Counted from the first letter of the stretch, positions 1-7,067 are shown. The stretch is DNA of 10,202 nucleotides from Burkholderiales bacterium (GCA_016197345.1 JACPVY010000443.1:1-10202), one strand, 5' to 3'. A program made the numbers and translations. Notes: generated by a model from the sequence alone, not told the origin.

Positions 1-776
1 ATGCGATCCGGTGCTAAGGCGATGACTTGGTCGATGGTGGCTTCAAAACTGGCTAAACTTTGCTTGGGCAAGCCATAAATCAAATCGAAATTGATAGAGC
101 GAAAGCCATTTTCGCGGCTAGCCCGCAAGGCTGTTTCTATCATCTCGTAAGGTTGAATCCGGTGCACCGCCTGTTGCACCGCCAAATCAAAATCTTGCAC
201 CCCTAGGCTAGTGCGGTTAAAACCCAAGCTAGCGTAAAACGCCAAGCTCTCTGGGGTAACCGTACGGGGGTCGATTTCAATCCCAATTTCTGCATCGGGC
301 GTAAATTGCACATACTGGCGCAGCATCTGCATCAGTTGCGCCATTTCATCATTACTCAAAAAGGTCGGTGTGCCACCGCCTAAATGCAATTGAGTGGCGA
401 CTTGTTTTTCTGCCGAATTTGCCTGCAAATAGGGCTGCAATAGCGCCAATTCTTTTTGCAAATAATGCAAATATTCGGCGCTTTTGCTGCGATGTTTGGT
501 GATGACTTTATTGCAAGCGCAGTAATAGCACAGCGATTGGCAAAAGGGAATGTGGATATACAAGGAAAGCGGCGGTTTGCTAGGATTGCTCGCGCGTTGC
601 TGTAATTGCGCGATATAGTCCGCCGCAGAAAAACTAGGTTCAAAACGATCTGCACTAGGGTAGGAAGTATAGCGTGGCCCTAATTTATTAAATCGACGTA
701 TCAGTTCTTCATCGATTTCGATTTGATCGACGACGGCAAGCGCGCTGGCCAATTCCTGTTGCGATACAGCATTCAT
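1..776 (-). CDS. hemN: Oxygen-independent coproporphyrinogen III oxidase, N-terminal part (cut by window edge)
   Basis: This cytoplasmic radical-SAM enzyme decarboxylates coproporphyrinogen III to protoporphyrinogen IX without oxygen, a step of heme synthesis. The frame is open from the ATG at 776 to position 1, giving about 258 residues of a protein that is usually about 450-460. The radical-SAM cluster motif is visible as CQSLCYYCAC, with cysteines at residues 79, 83, 86 and 88, preceded by LYIHIPF. This CX3CX2CXC spacing separates true HemN from HemW-like proteins. A GGGTPTF motif lies near residues 133-139, and the N-terminal FNKLGPRYTSYP stretch is also typical of HemN. The ATG is preceded by AAAAGGA six bases upstream. 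The gene follows a small membrane protein gene by 50 bases and lies downstream of the cbb3 oxidase genes, as expected for a low-oxygen regulon supplying heme to cytochromes. The C-terminus is outside the window. Confidence 0.95.
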   Translation of the reverse strand, partial: MNAVSQQELASALAVVDQIEIDEELIRRFNKLGPRYTSYPSADRFEPSFSAADYIAQLQQRASNPSKPPLSLYIHIPFCQSLCYYCACNKVITKHRSKSAEYLHYLQKELALLQPYLQANSAEKQVATQLHLGGGTPTFLSNDEMAQLMQMLRQYVQFTPDAEIGIEIDPRTVTPESLAFYASLGFNRTSLGVQDFDLAVQQAVHRIQPYEMIETALRASRENGFRSINFDLIYGLPKQSLASFEATIDQVIALAPDR

Positions 777-826
777 TGCAATTCCTTTTCGCCCGCGCCT
801 GCGGTCTGTGATGCTGGCGATCTGGC

Positions 827-1096
827 TTAGGTTGCTGCGGTACGACCAGTGAGCATTAATAAAACAGTAATGCTACTAGCGACACTGCCCAATAACCAAA
901 ACACCAAAAAGCCTAGCGTATAAAAACCAATACTACTCAAATGAATATGATGATCCAGCAAGACCATTTCTTCTGGGTCAACCAAGCTAAAAATGACGCC
1001 GCAGCTGACGCACGCCATCAAAAATGCTGGCCATAACACCACCATCACAACCCGCACAAAAGGCACGCTAGGGCCAGTAACTTCTAATTTGTTCAA
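827..1096 (-). CDS. Small two-helix membrane protein, function unknown
   Basis: This is an 89-residue protein with no family I can name. Two hydrophobic segments, about residues 15-38 and 54-81, predict two membrane helices. Between them is a short polar loop containing DPEE and a DHHIH cluster (three histidines), which would face one side of the membrane. A CVSC pair lies inside the first helix. The start is TTG at 1094-1096. It is supported by a good ribosome binding site, AGAGGAG seven bases upstream, and by the absence of any ATG before residue 18. The gene is followed 50 bases later by hemN on the same strand, so the two are probably co-transcribed. The position between the cbb3 genes and hemN suggests a role in low-oxygen respiration, heme or metal handling, but that is inference from context only. 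Confidence 0.75.
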   Translation of the reverse strand: MNKLEVTGPSVPFVRVVMVVLWPAFLMACVSCGVIFSLVDPEEMVLLDHHIHLSSIGFYTLGFLVFWLLGSVASSITVLLMLTGRTAAT

Positions 1097-1543
1097 GATA
1101 GTTCTCCTCTACCAGAACCGATGAAACTTGCCGCATGAAATAGATGCAACAATCTCTTAGGTTCCATTTTTTTAATTGGGGTTTGTTTTATTTATCGCTG
1201 GAAAATTGGCAGACTTTTTTATGGGAACCTCGAAAAACCTACTGCGCGGGCATCTCTTGAACTTGCGAGCCTCGCTTTACGCTAGTAAAGCTACGTTTCT
1301 CTTTTCAATATCTGCTCCGCTCGCTACAGTTTTTCGTAGCCCCCTTTATGTATTCATCACACAGTAAAAAAGTAAGTCCGCCTTTTTATCGCATTTTTGT
1401 TACCCAATCAAGCCTTTTGCAGTTTTTGCCCGTATCTTTCACATTAGCGCACCGCAAAAAAACCATTCAACCAAAGAAATTCATATAGAAATCAATTACT
1501 TACTAAAGATCTTTGTTCGCCATCGTTTTTTTCGTACGGTCTA
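1097..1543. other. Non-coding gap between fixH and the small membrane protein gene
   Basis: No convincing gene lies in these 447 bases. A 63-residue plus-strand open frame (1176-1367) has no ribosome binding site and runs through the inverted-repeat element at 1224-1344, so I treat it as chance. The stretch after the fixH stop contains the palindrome AAAGATCTTT near 1505-1514 but no stem followed by a T-run that would be a clear operon terminator. The 130 bases before the small membrane protein gene must hold its promoter if it is transcribed separately. I could not identify a confident -35/-10 pair or a good FNR box there. Confidence 0.6.
1224..1344. repeat. Possible miniature inverted-repeat element (MITE-like)
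   Basis: A 121-base segment is bordered by imperfect terminal inverted repeats. The left end is GGAACCTCGAAAAAC. The right end, read on the minus strand, is GGGGCTACGAAAAAC, so 11 of 15 bases match, including a perfect CGAAAAAC core at 1231-1238 and 1329-1336. A direct repeat TTTATG lies immediately outside both ends (1218-1223 and 1345-1350), which could be a target-site duplication. Inside is a perfect seven-base hairpin, GCTTTAC-GCTA-GTAAAGC, next to GCGAGCCTCGC, so the transcript would fold strongly. There is no transposase gene, so any movement would need an enzyme in trans. The six-base direct repeat is AT-rich and could be chance. A repeat-borne structured RNA or a decayed insertion-sequence end are alternatives. 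Confidence 0.45.
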
Positions 1544-2080
1544 TTATTGTGGTTGCATGACTACTTGCGACTGCCCATGTTGCCAACGCCCAGTTAAACG
1601 CCAATCTTCGCCATTCAATTTCAAATGCCAATGTTGTTGGTCGCCATGCAATGCAGCCGGTAAATTTGCTTGATATACACCCGGCCGCACTTTGAGCATA
1701 GACACTTTATAAATAGCCTCGGTCGCTTGTAAGCCATTGGCACCACTTGCTATCGTCAATTGCGCCTTCGCTGGCAATTCAGCAGCACCGTTTAATTGCA
1801 ATTGCAAAATATCGCGCTTAGCATCAAGAAATTGCAAGCTAGCACGCATATTATAAATACGTGCTTTAGCATCAGCCGCCAAGTCTTGGTCGATATGCAA
1901 GCCTTGGCGGTAGTAATCATTCACCACCACCTTGTCTTGTGATTGCCAAGCGATGATGCCGGTGCTAATCGCAGCAATGACGACCAATAAAGGGCCACCG
2001 ATTACCAATAACATCCAAGGTTCTTTCAGCCACTTATCGGCGGGCTTTGGTGCGACCAATAAACTCTCTACAGCTTGCAT
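1544..2080 (-). CDS. ccoH: FixH/CcoH family cbb3 oxidase assembly protein
   Basis: This 178-residue FixH-family protein is a single-pass membrane factor needed for stable assembly of cbb3-type cytochrome oxidase. A cytoplasmic N-terminus of about 22 residues is followed by one hydrophobic helix at about residues 23-45. After it comes the family-typical segment with NDYYRQGLHIDQDLA, then a periplasmic beta-rich domain rich in small and polar residues. The ATG at 2078-2080 has a strong ribosome binding site, AGGAG five bases upstream. The gene starts only eight bases after the ccoG stop, consistent with co-transcription. It is the last cco gene seen here. In some bacteria fixH is followed by ccoI and ccoS (fixI, fixS), but here a non-coding gap follows. 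Confidence 0.88.
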   Translation of the reverse strand: MQAVESLLVAPKPADKWLKEPWMLLVIGGPLLVVIAAISTGIIAWQSQDKVVVNDYYRQGLHIDQDLAADAKARIYNMRASLQFLDAKRDILQLQLNGAAELPAKAQLTIASGANGLQATEAIYKVSMLKVRPGVYQANLPAALHGDQQHWHLKLNGEDWRLTGRWQHGQSQVVMQPQ

Positions 2081-2088
2081 GATTTCTC

Positions 2089-3621
2089 CTAGCGTGGCAC
2101 TAAAAACACAGCTTTTTCCGTCACCGATAAATTCGGATTGTCCACGTCACGCACGGTGAAGCTAATGCGATTCGAACCGCGTTGCGCATGATCGAATGGC
2201 ACCCTGACACGCACTGGTATAGCTTTGGTGGTGGCCGATGGAATCTCAAATTTAGGATCAGAAACAATCGTCACACCGCTAATGCCCTCTACCGCGATTT
2301 CAAAGTGATGCGGTTTTTCTTCGGTATTCATGATTTGCAGGCGATATACGTTATCCACTGCGCCTGTTTCAGTCACACGCGGCAAACCACGATCACGCAG
2401 CACATCGACCTTCAACGGCGAACGCACGGTTAAGGAAAATGCCGATGCCAAAATAATCGCAAGCAAAATACCGCAATAAATCATCGTCCGCGGCCGTAAT
2501 ACACGCTGCCATAGCACTTTTTTCTCTTCGACCGCGCTCAAGCCCTTCGCTAGCACGCGTTCGCTGGTATAACGAATCAATCCTTTTTCATAGCCCATTT
2601 TGTCCATCACTTGGTCGCACGCATCAACGCAGGCGGCACAAGCGATGCACTCATATTGCAAACCTTTGCGAATGTCGATACCAGTCGGGCAGACTTGGAC
2701 GCAAATACTGCAATCGACGCAACTGCCCAGCCCCAATTGCGCTGGATCGGCTTTTTTATTGCGTGCGCCGCGTGGCTCGCCACGTGCGCTGTCATAGGTA
2801 ATGGTGAGCGTATCTTTATCAAACATGGCGCTTTGAAAACGCGCATAGGGACACATGTATTTGCAGACTTGTTCGCGCATCCAGCCCGCATTGCCATAGG
2901 TGGCGAAAGCATAAAACAAGACCCAAAATGATTCCCACGGCCCGAGCGATAATTGGGACACTTCATGCCCAAGCAATTGGATAGGGGTGAAATAGCCAAC
3001 AAAGGTAAAGCCCGTCCACAGCGCGAGCGCGATCCACGCGGTGTGCTTAGCGGCTTTACGCCAGAATTTATTGAAGCTCATGCCTGCTTCATCGAGCTTC
3101 ATACGGGCGCCGCGATCACCTTCAATTTTGCGTTCTATCCACAAAAAGATTTGCGTATACACCGTCTGCGGGCAGGCGTAACCACAAAATAAGCGCCCTG
3201 CCATCGCCGTAAATAAAAACAAGGACAGAGCGCTAATCACGAGCAACAACGCTAGATAAATAAAATCTTGCGGCCAAAACACGATGCCGAAGATGTAAAA
3301 CTTACGGGAAGCCAGGTCAAATAACACGGCCTGGCGTCCATTCCACTGCAACCACGCACCACCATAAAAAATCATTTGCGTGAACCACACCATAATCCAG
3401 CGCCAGCTAGCAAACCAGCCCGTCAAGGCGCGTGGGTAGATCTTTTTGCTAACTTCAAAAAGGGTCTGCTCCACTTCCGTGACTTCAGCCGGGCTAGGCG
3501 CTGGTGGCGTCGGTGGAACTGGTTTGATAGGAATAACTTTCATCTTTTTTTCCCGCTGGGCTGGTGCTGCGGTTTCGTCACTTGATTTGCGTACTGCTGT
3601 CACGCGCATTTCCCTTCGCAT
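2089..3621 (-). CDS. ccoG: CcoG/FixG/RdxA family membrane iron-sulfur protein
   Basis: CcoG is a membrane ferredoxin-like protein tied to cbb3 oxidase biogenesis; members of the family have been shown to reduce copper during cofactor delivery. At up to 510 residues the length is close to the family norm. Hydrophobic segments lie near residues 74-90, 112-140, 195-212, 230-243 and 379-397. An N-terminal FCGYACPQ motif (residues 146-152) and a CKYMCP motif (253-258) are typical. Two 4Fe-4S cysteine sets follow: C301, C304, C307, C311 and C325, C328, C331, C335. A C-terminal periplasmic beta-sandwich spans about 400-510. The start is uncertain. ATGs at 3621 and 3609 each have an AGGGA just upstream and overlap the end of ccoP by 44 or 32 bases. 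An ATG at 3543, preceded by GGGA, would give 484 residues with no overlap. Confidence 0.93.
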   Translation of the reverse strand: MRREMRVTAVRKSSDETAAPAQREKKMKVIPIKPVPPTPPAPSPAEVTEVEQTLFEVSKKIYPRALTGWFASWRWIMVWFTQMIFYGGAWLQWNGRQAVLFDLASRKFYIFGIVFWPQDFIYLALLLVISALSLFLFTAMAGRLFCGYACPQTVYTQIFLWIERKIEGDRGARMKLDEAGMSFNKFWRKAAKHTAWIALALWTGFTFVGYFTPIQLLGHEVSQLSLGPWESFWVLFYAFATYGNAGWMREQVCKYMCPYARFQSAMFDKDTLTITYDSARGEPRGARNKKADPAQLGLGSCVDCSICVQVCPTGIDIRKGLQYECIACAACVDACDQVMDKMGYEKGLIRYTSERVLAKGLSAVEEKKVLWQRVLRPRTMIYCGILLAIILASAFSLTVRSPLKVDVLRDRGLPRVTETGAVDNVYRLQIMNTEEKPHHFEIAVEGISGVTIVSDPKFEIPSATTKAIPVRVRVPFDHAQRGSNRISFTVRDVDNPNLSVTEKAVFLVPR

Positions 3622-4615
3622 TTCCCTGACTATTGACTTCGGCTACTTTGACGTTATGCAAAAACTGCTCACTTTCGCTTTGCGATACGGTTCCTTGCGC
3701 CACATTGGACAAGCCCCACACATAGGCCGTCAGCAAATGACGTTTCGCTTCAGACAACGTATTTTTATGCGATGGCATAGAGTTGCTGCGACCACCATTA
3801 ATCGTTTCAATGATATTGGCCAAGCCACCACCATACAACCATACGTTGTCTGTCAGGTTTGGCGCACCAATCGCTTGATTACCTTTGCCGTCGCTACCAT
3901 GGCAAGCGGCGCATGCGGCAAATTTAGGTTTGCCCAGCACTGCTTTGATCGGATCGTGCGGCGAATTGGACAAGCTCAGCACATAGTTAGCGACGTTTTG
4001 CACGTCTTGATCGTTACCAACTGCGGCTGCCATCGATGGCATTTGGCCGTTGCGCCCCTCAGCGATGGTTTTAGCAATCGTCGCTGGGTCACCGCCATAC
4101 AACCAATCTTTATCCGTCAAATTAGGAAAGCCTTTGCTACCCTGCGCATCCGAACCATGGCACTGGGCACAGGTGTTCAAGAACAGGCGTTCACCAATTG
4201 CGCGGGCTTGTGGGTCTTTCGCTACGGTCGGGATATCCATCGCTAGATATTTGTTGAACAGTGGGCCGTATTGTTTCTCGCCGGCAGCCATTTCTTCTTC
4301 ATATTCACCGACTTGGCTCCAGCCTAAATAGCCTTTCATCGAGCCTAAACCGGGGAACAAGAACAAATACACTGCACCAAAAATCAGCGTGATGTAAAAC
4401 AAAAAGCTCCACCAGCGCGGCAATGGATGATTGTTTTCTTGCAAGGTCTCATCCCACACGTGGCCCGTGGTTTCCACTGGCAGTGGTTTACCATCGCTAC
4501 CGACTTTGACTTTGATCTTCGATTGTGACCACAACAGCACGGCGCAGCCTATCATCGCCAATACGGTCAACACCCAGATCCAGAGACTCCAGCCTTCGTT
4601 AAAAAAGTCTGCCAT
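3578..4615 (-). CDS. ccoP: cbb3-type cytochrome c oxidase subunit III (diheme cytochrome c)
   Basis: CcoP is the membrane-anchored diheme c subunit that feeds electrons into the cbb3 oxidase. The 345 residues begin with two hydrophobic segments (about 11-30 and 69-90), matching the FixP N-terminal domain; the highly typical GHVWDETLQE and LPRWWSFLFYIT lie at about 51-77. Two periplasmic cytochrome c domains follow, with heme-binding CAQCH at 149-153 and CAACH at 235-239. Probable distal methionine ligands are M192 (GQMPSM) and M280 (SNSMPSH). The ATG lies two bases after the ccoQ stop, with AGGA nine bases upstream. The tail after about residue 305 is polar. It contains a small repeat, GNAKGNAR, created by a 12-base tandem duplication that also carries the ccoG start region. 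The subunit looks intact. Confidence 0.96.
   Translation of the reverse strand: MADFFNEGWSLWIWVLTVLAMIGCAVLLWSQSKIKVKVGSDGKPLPVETTGHVWDETLQENNHPLPRWWSFLFYITLIFGAVYLFLFPGLGSMKGYLGWSQVGEYEEEMAAGEKQYGPLFNKYLAMDIPTVAKDPQARAIGERLFLNTCAQCHGSDAQGSKGFPNLTDKDWLYGGDPATIAKTIAEGRNGQMPSMAAAVGNDQDVQNVANYVLSLSNSPHDPIKAVLGKPKFAACAACHGSDGKGNQAIGAPNLTDNVWLYGGGLANIIETINGGRSNSMPSHKNTLSEAKRHLLTAYVWGLSNVAQGTVSQSESEQFLHNVKVAEVNSQGNAKGNARDSSTQIK
3605..3628 (-). repeat. 12-base tandem duplication carrying the ccoG ribosome binding site and start codon
   Basis: Read on the minus strand, CAGGGAAATGCG is followed directly by AAGGGAAATGCG, with 11 of 12 bases identical. Each unit holds AGGGA and an ATG in the same ccoG frame (3621-3619 and 3609-3607). 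In the ccoP frame the same bases encode GNAKGNA near the C-terminus. The duplication is in frame for both genes, so it does no harm to either and gives ccoG two equivalent start sites. Confidence 0.7.
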
Positions 4616-4617
4616 GA

Positions 4618-4806
4618 TTATTTTCCTGTTTTTTCAATCTGCATAGTCTGCACACCGCCGATTTCGCTGCTTTCTTCATCGAGCGGCAAGTGGCCCAAGG
4701 CTTCAAAGCGGGCGCGATTTTCTTTGCTATACGCCCACCATAAAATGCCGACAAAAACGATCAGACTGACGACGGTAAACACGCTGCTCAATAAGGTGAA
4801 ATTCAT
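4618..4806 (-). CDS. ccoQ: cbb3-type oxidase small subunit CcoQ/FixQ
   Basis: CcoQ is a small single-helix protein that stabilises the cbb3 complex, especially the CcoP interaction. The chosen start is the ATG at 4804-4806, giving 62 residues. It has GAGG five bases upstream, better than an in-frame TTG at 4821 that would overlap the end of ccoO. One hydrophobic helix at about residues 5-25 contains ILWWAYS, followed by the cytoplasmic KENRARFE typical of the family and an acidic tail. It sits between ccoO (11 bases before) and ccoP (two bases after), the standard ccoNOQP order, so all four are very likely one transcript. The length is normal for the family. Confidence 0.93.
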   Translation of the reverse strand: MNFTLLSSVFTVVSLIVFVGILWWAYSKENRARFEALGHLPLDEESSEIGGVQTMQIEKTGK

Positions 4807-4817
4807 CTCAACCTCGC

Positions 4818-5459
4818 TCAATATTTATTCTTGATAGCGGTACCCAACACTTGCAGATAAGCAATCAATGCATCTTGTTCGCTCTTATCTTTCACTGCTG
4901 CCGCAGCACCTGCAATTTCTTGGTCGGTATAAGGCACCCCTAGCGAACGCATGGCTTGCATTTTTGGCGCGATATCGGCTGGTTCCAACTTATTGCGCGC
5001 CAACCATGGGTAGCCTGGCATATTTGATTCAGGCACCACATCGCGTGGGTTATTCAAGTGCGTGCGATGCCATTCATCGGAGTAGCGACCACCAACACGG
5101 GCCAAATCTGGGCCAGTCCGTTTGCTACCCCATTGAAATGGATGGTCGTACACCGATTCACCTGGCACCGAATAGTGACCATAGCGTTCGGTTTCTGCAC
5201 GGAAGGGACGAATCATTTGCGAGTGGCAACCATAGCAGCCTTCACGCAGATAGATATCGCGCCCGGCCAATTGCAGTGCCGAATAAGGTTTCATACCAGC
5301 GACTGGCTGAGTGGTCGATTTTTGGAAGAAGAGCGGCACGATTTCTACCAAACCACCAAAACTGACCACGATCACGACCAGTAGGATCAACAGGCCGACG
5401 TTTTTTTCAATCAACTCGTGGCTGAATTTACTGACGCTGTTCGTTGAATTATTACTCAT
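4818..5459 (-). CDS. ccoO: cbb3-type cytochrome c oxidase subunit II (monoheme cytochrome c)
   Basis: CcoO is the monoheme cytochrome c subunit that carries electrons from CcoP to the catalytic subunit. The start is the ATG at 5457-5459, giving 213 residues, with GGAG six bases upstream; a TTG at 5471 in the same frame is less likely. A single N-terminal membrane helix lies at about residues 21-45. The heme c site CYGCH is at 75-79, followed by SQMIRPF and later [10 protein letters not shown], which carries the probable methionine ligand. The family-typical [19 protein letters not shown] is also present. The gene begins 14 bases after the ccoN stop. The sequence appears complete and unmutated, in contrast to its broken neighbour ccoN. 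Confidence 0.96.
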   Translation of the reverse strand: MSNNSTNSVSKFSHELIEKNVGLLILLVVIVVSFGGLVEIVPLFFQKSTTQPVAGMKPYSALQLAGRDIYLREGCYGCHSQMIRPFRAETERYGHYSVPGESVYDHPFQWGSKRTGPDLARVGGRYSDEWHRTHLNNPRDVVPESNMPGYPWLARNKLEPADIAPKMQAMRSLGVPYTDQEIAGAAAAVKDKSEQDALIAYLQVLGTAIKNKY

Positions 5460-5473
5460 TCTTTTCTCCAATC

Positions 5474-6753
5474 TCAGGCGTGGGCAGAACCGGCCTTCAG
5501 CGCAGGAATACGCGCTGGTTGCGGGGTAGAACCGATGACAGTCTTAGCGACGTTAAATGCCATGACCAACATCCCAGTCAAGAACAACAGTCCGCCCGTG
5601 AGACGAATCACATAGTAGGGATAGGTTGCTTTCACAGTTTCAACGAAGGAATAAGTCAAGGTGCCATCAGCATTGACTGCACGCCACATCAACCCTTGCA
5701 TCACGCCAGCAATCCACATCGAAGCGATATACAACACCACGCCTATCGTCGCCACCCAGAAATGGATTTCGATCAATTTCTTGCTATACATTTCAGCGCG
5801 GTTAAACAAGCGTGGGATCAAGTAATAAATACTGCCGAACGAAATGAAGGCAACCCAGCCCAGTGCGCCAGAGTGAACGTGGCCTACGGTCCAATCGGTA
5901 TAGTGCGATAAGGCATTGACGGTTTTAATCGCCATCATTGGGCCTTCAAAGGTGGACATGCCGTAGAACGAGAGGGAAACAATCAAAAAGCGCAAGATAG
6001 GATCGGTGCGCAATTGATGCCATGCGCCGGACAAAGTCATGATGCCGTTGATCATTCCGCCCCACGACGGCGCGAGCAGGATCAGCGAGAACAGCATGCC
6101 GATCGACTGCACCCAGTCGGGCAACGCGGTGTAGTGCAGGTGGTGGGGGCCGGCCCACATGTAGGTGAAGATCAGGGCCCATACGATTTAAACAGAGACA
6201 CAGGCATTGCCGCGCTATTGACGATATGCAGCAAGGCCACCGCCAAAATAAAGCCGCCGTAAAACCAGTTAGCGACATAGATATGCTGCACCTTACGTTT
6301 GGCCAAGGTGCCAAAGAAGACAATCGCATACGCTACCCAAACCAAAGCGATCAATACATCAATCGGCCATTCGAGTTCAGCGTATTCTTTGCCTTGCGTA
6401 AAGCCTAGCGGCAAGGTAATCGCCGCAGCGACGATCACTAATTGCCAGCCCCAAAACACAAAGCCTGCGAGCGCATCGGAAAATAATCGGGTATTGGTGG
6501 TACGTTGCACCACATAGAGCGAAGTTGCCATCAACGAGCAACCGCCAAAGGCAAAAATCACGGCATTAGTATGCAGCGGTCGTAAGCGGCCGTAGGTAAG
6601 CCAAGGAATATCAAAATTCAATGCCGGCCAGGCCAATTGCGCGGCGATCAAGGCACCGACTGCCATCCCGACCACGCCCCACACTACCGCCATCACGGCG
6701 AATTGCCGCACTACCCGGTAGTTGTAAAAATTATCGCTATTGGCTTCACTCAT
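5474..6753 (-). pseudogene. ccoN: cbb3-type cytochrome c oxidase subunit I, broken by internal deletion and frameshift
   Basis: CcoN is the heme-copper catalytic subunit that reduces oxygen. Here it is in two frames. The N-terminal piece (6753 to about 6180, ATG at 6751-6753) carries the low-spin heme b ligand in [15 protein letters not shown] (H61) and runs well until [13 protein letters not shown], then reads GP and stops at 6172-6174. The C-terminal piece resumes in another frame near 6181 with [18 protein letters not shown], which has the cross-linking tyrosine and two CuB histidines. It continues through HVHSGALGW (heme b and b3 ligands) to the stop at 5474. From remembered CcoN sequences, about 50-55 residues between KSY and WALIF are missing. 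These include helix VI with the WYGHNAVGF histidine, the third CuB ligand. The pieces plus the gap add to about 480 residues, the normal length. An in-frame TTG at 6765 is a less likely start. The break may be an assembly error. Confidence 0.9.
6059..6181. other. GC-rich patch inside ccoN, ending at the deletion junction
   Basis: Positions 6061-6180 contain 80 G or C in 120 bases (67%). The next 120 bases (6181-6300) contain 57 (48%) and the preceding 120 (5941-6060) contain 62 (52%). In the ccoN frame all 41 consecutive codons from TGG at 6181 to GGC at 6059 end in G or C; the very next codon is GGA and ordinary mixed usage resumes. The encoded protein is normal conserved CcoN, so this is the same gene from a higher-GC source. 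Its upper edge coincides with the frameshifting deletion. Confidence 0.75.
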
Positions 6754-6820
6754 CGTTATGCTCAAATGTTAGGTGATGGCTCACACAGATATGTCCCGAA
6801 TACGCGCTAATCACGGCGGA

Positions 6821-6864
6821 AATATTTGCATTGGCACATCTTTATCGTGATTGATGCGGCAAAA
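6821..6864 (-). promoter_or_regulatory. Tentative FNR/ANR-type promoter for the cco genes
   Basis: Read on the minus strand, TTTTG-CCGC-ATCAA (6864-6851) has one perfect half of the FNR box TTGAT-N4-ATCAA; the other half matches only two of five bases. If it acts at -41.5, the transcript would start near 6816. An AT-rich AAATAT at 6827-6822 then falls where a -10 box should be. The start would be about 60 bases before the ccoN ATG. cbb3 genes are commonly FNR/ANR-controlled, which makes this plausible, but the match is weak. Confidence 0.28.
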
Positions 6865-7009
6865 AAAATGCACCGCATACGCCCTTGAATTACGAGTTTA
6901 TTTTCGGCAATTTCGGCTGATATGACAATCCGCCCAACAGGCAGAAAGTTACCCATAGGTATAGGTCAAAAGGACTAGGGAGGGAAGAAAAAAAGGACGG
7001 AGCAGGCAC

Positions 7010-7067
7010 TTTCTTGCAAAACCTTAGCAAGAAACATCGGTTTTTAAGGTAAATCGATGTTTCTTGC
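7010..7067. repeat. Overlapping, mutually exclusive inverted repeats
   Basis: GCAAGAAACATCG (7027-7039) pairs perfectly over 13 bases with CGATGTTTCTTGC (7055-7067) around a 15-base loop. The same left arm can instead pair over eight bases with TTTCTTGC (7010-7017) around a nine-base loop. On the minus strand this lies downstream of the acyltransferase gene and upstream of ccoN. The alternative pairing resembles an attenuator or a small RNA, but a bidirectional terminator-like stem or a protein-binding palindrome is equally possible. There is no T-run directly after either stem. Confidence 0.5.

Noticed and set aside
1176..1367. A 63-residue plus-strand frame
   Set aside because: No ribosome binding site; it coincides with the inverted-repeat element, whose base pattern explains it better.
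1395..1415. A possible FNR box around CCCAATCAAG
   Set aside because: Only the ATCAA half is present and the other half does not match; it is also far from the next gene start on the minus strand.
2607..3002. A 131-residue minus-strand frame inside ccoG
   Set aside because: It lies in another frame within the conserved iron-sulfur region of ccoG and is a by-product of it.
3446..4246. A 266-residue open frame on the plus strand
   Set aside because: It lies antisense to ccoP and the start of ccoG, both of which have clear heme and membrane motifs. The translated plus-strand product shows no recognisable domain and has no ribosome binding site.
4868..5365. A 165-residue plus-strand open frame
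   Set aside because: It is antisense to ccoO, which is well supported; no protein family is recognisable.
5460..5471. TTG-initiated longer forms of ccoO, and likewise of ccoN and ccoQ
   Set aside because: For ccoO and ccoQ a downstream ATG has a better ribosome binding site; for ccoN a nearby ATG is preferred over TTG. The ccoQ TTG start would also overlap the preceding gene.
5946..6329. A 127-residue minus-strand frame spanning the ccoN break
   Set aside because: It reads through the break in neither ccoN frame; the translation is arginine-, cysteine- and proline-rich and does not resemble CcoN.
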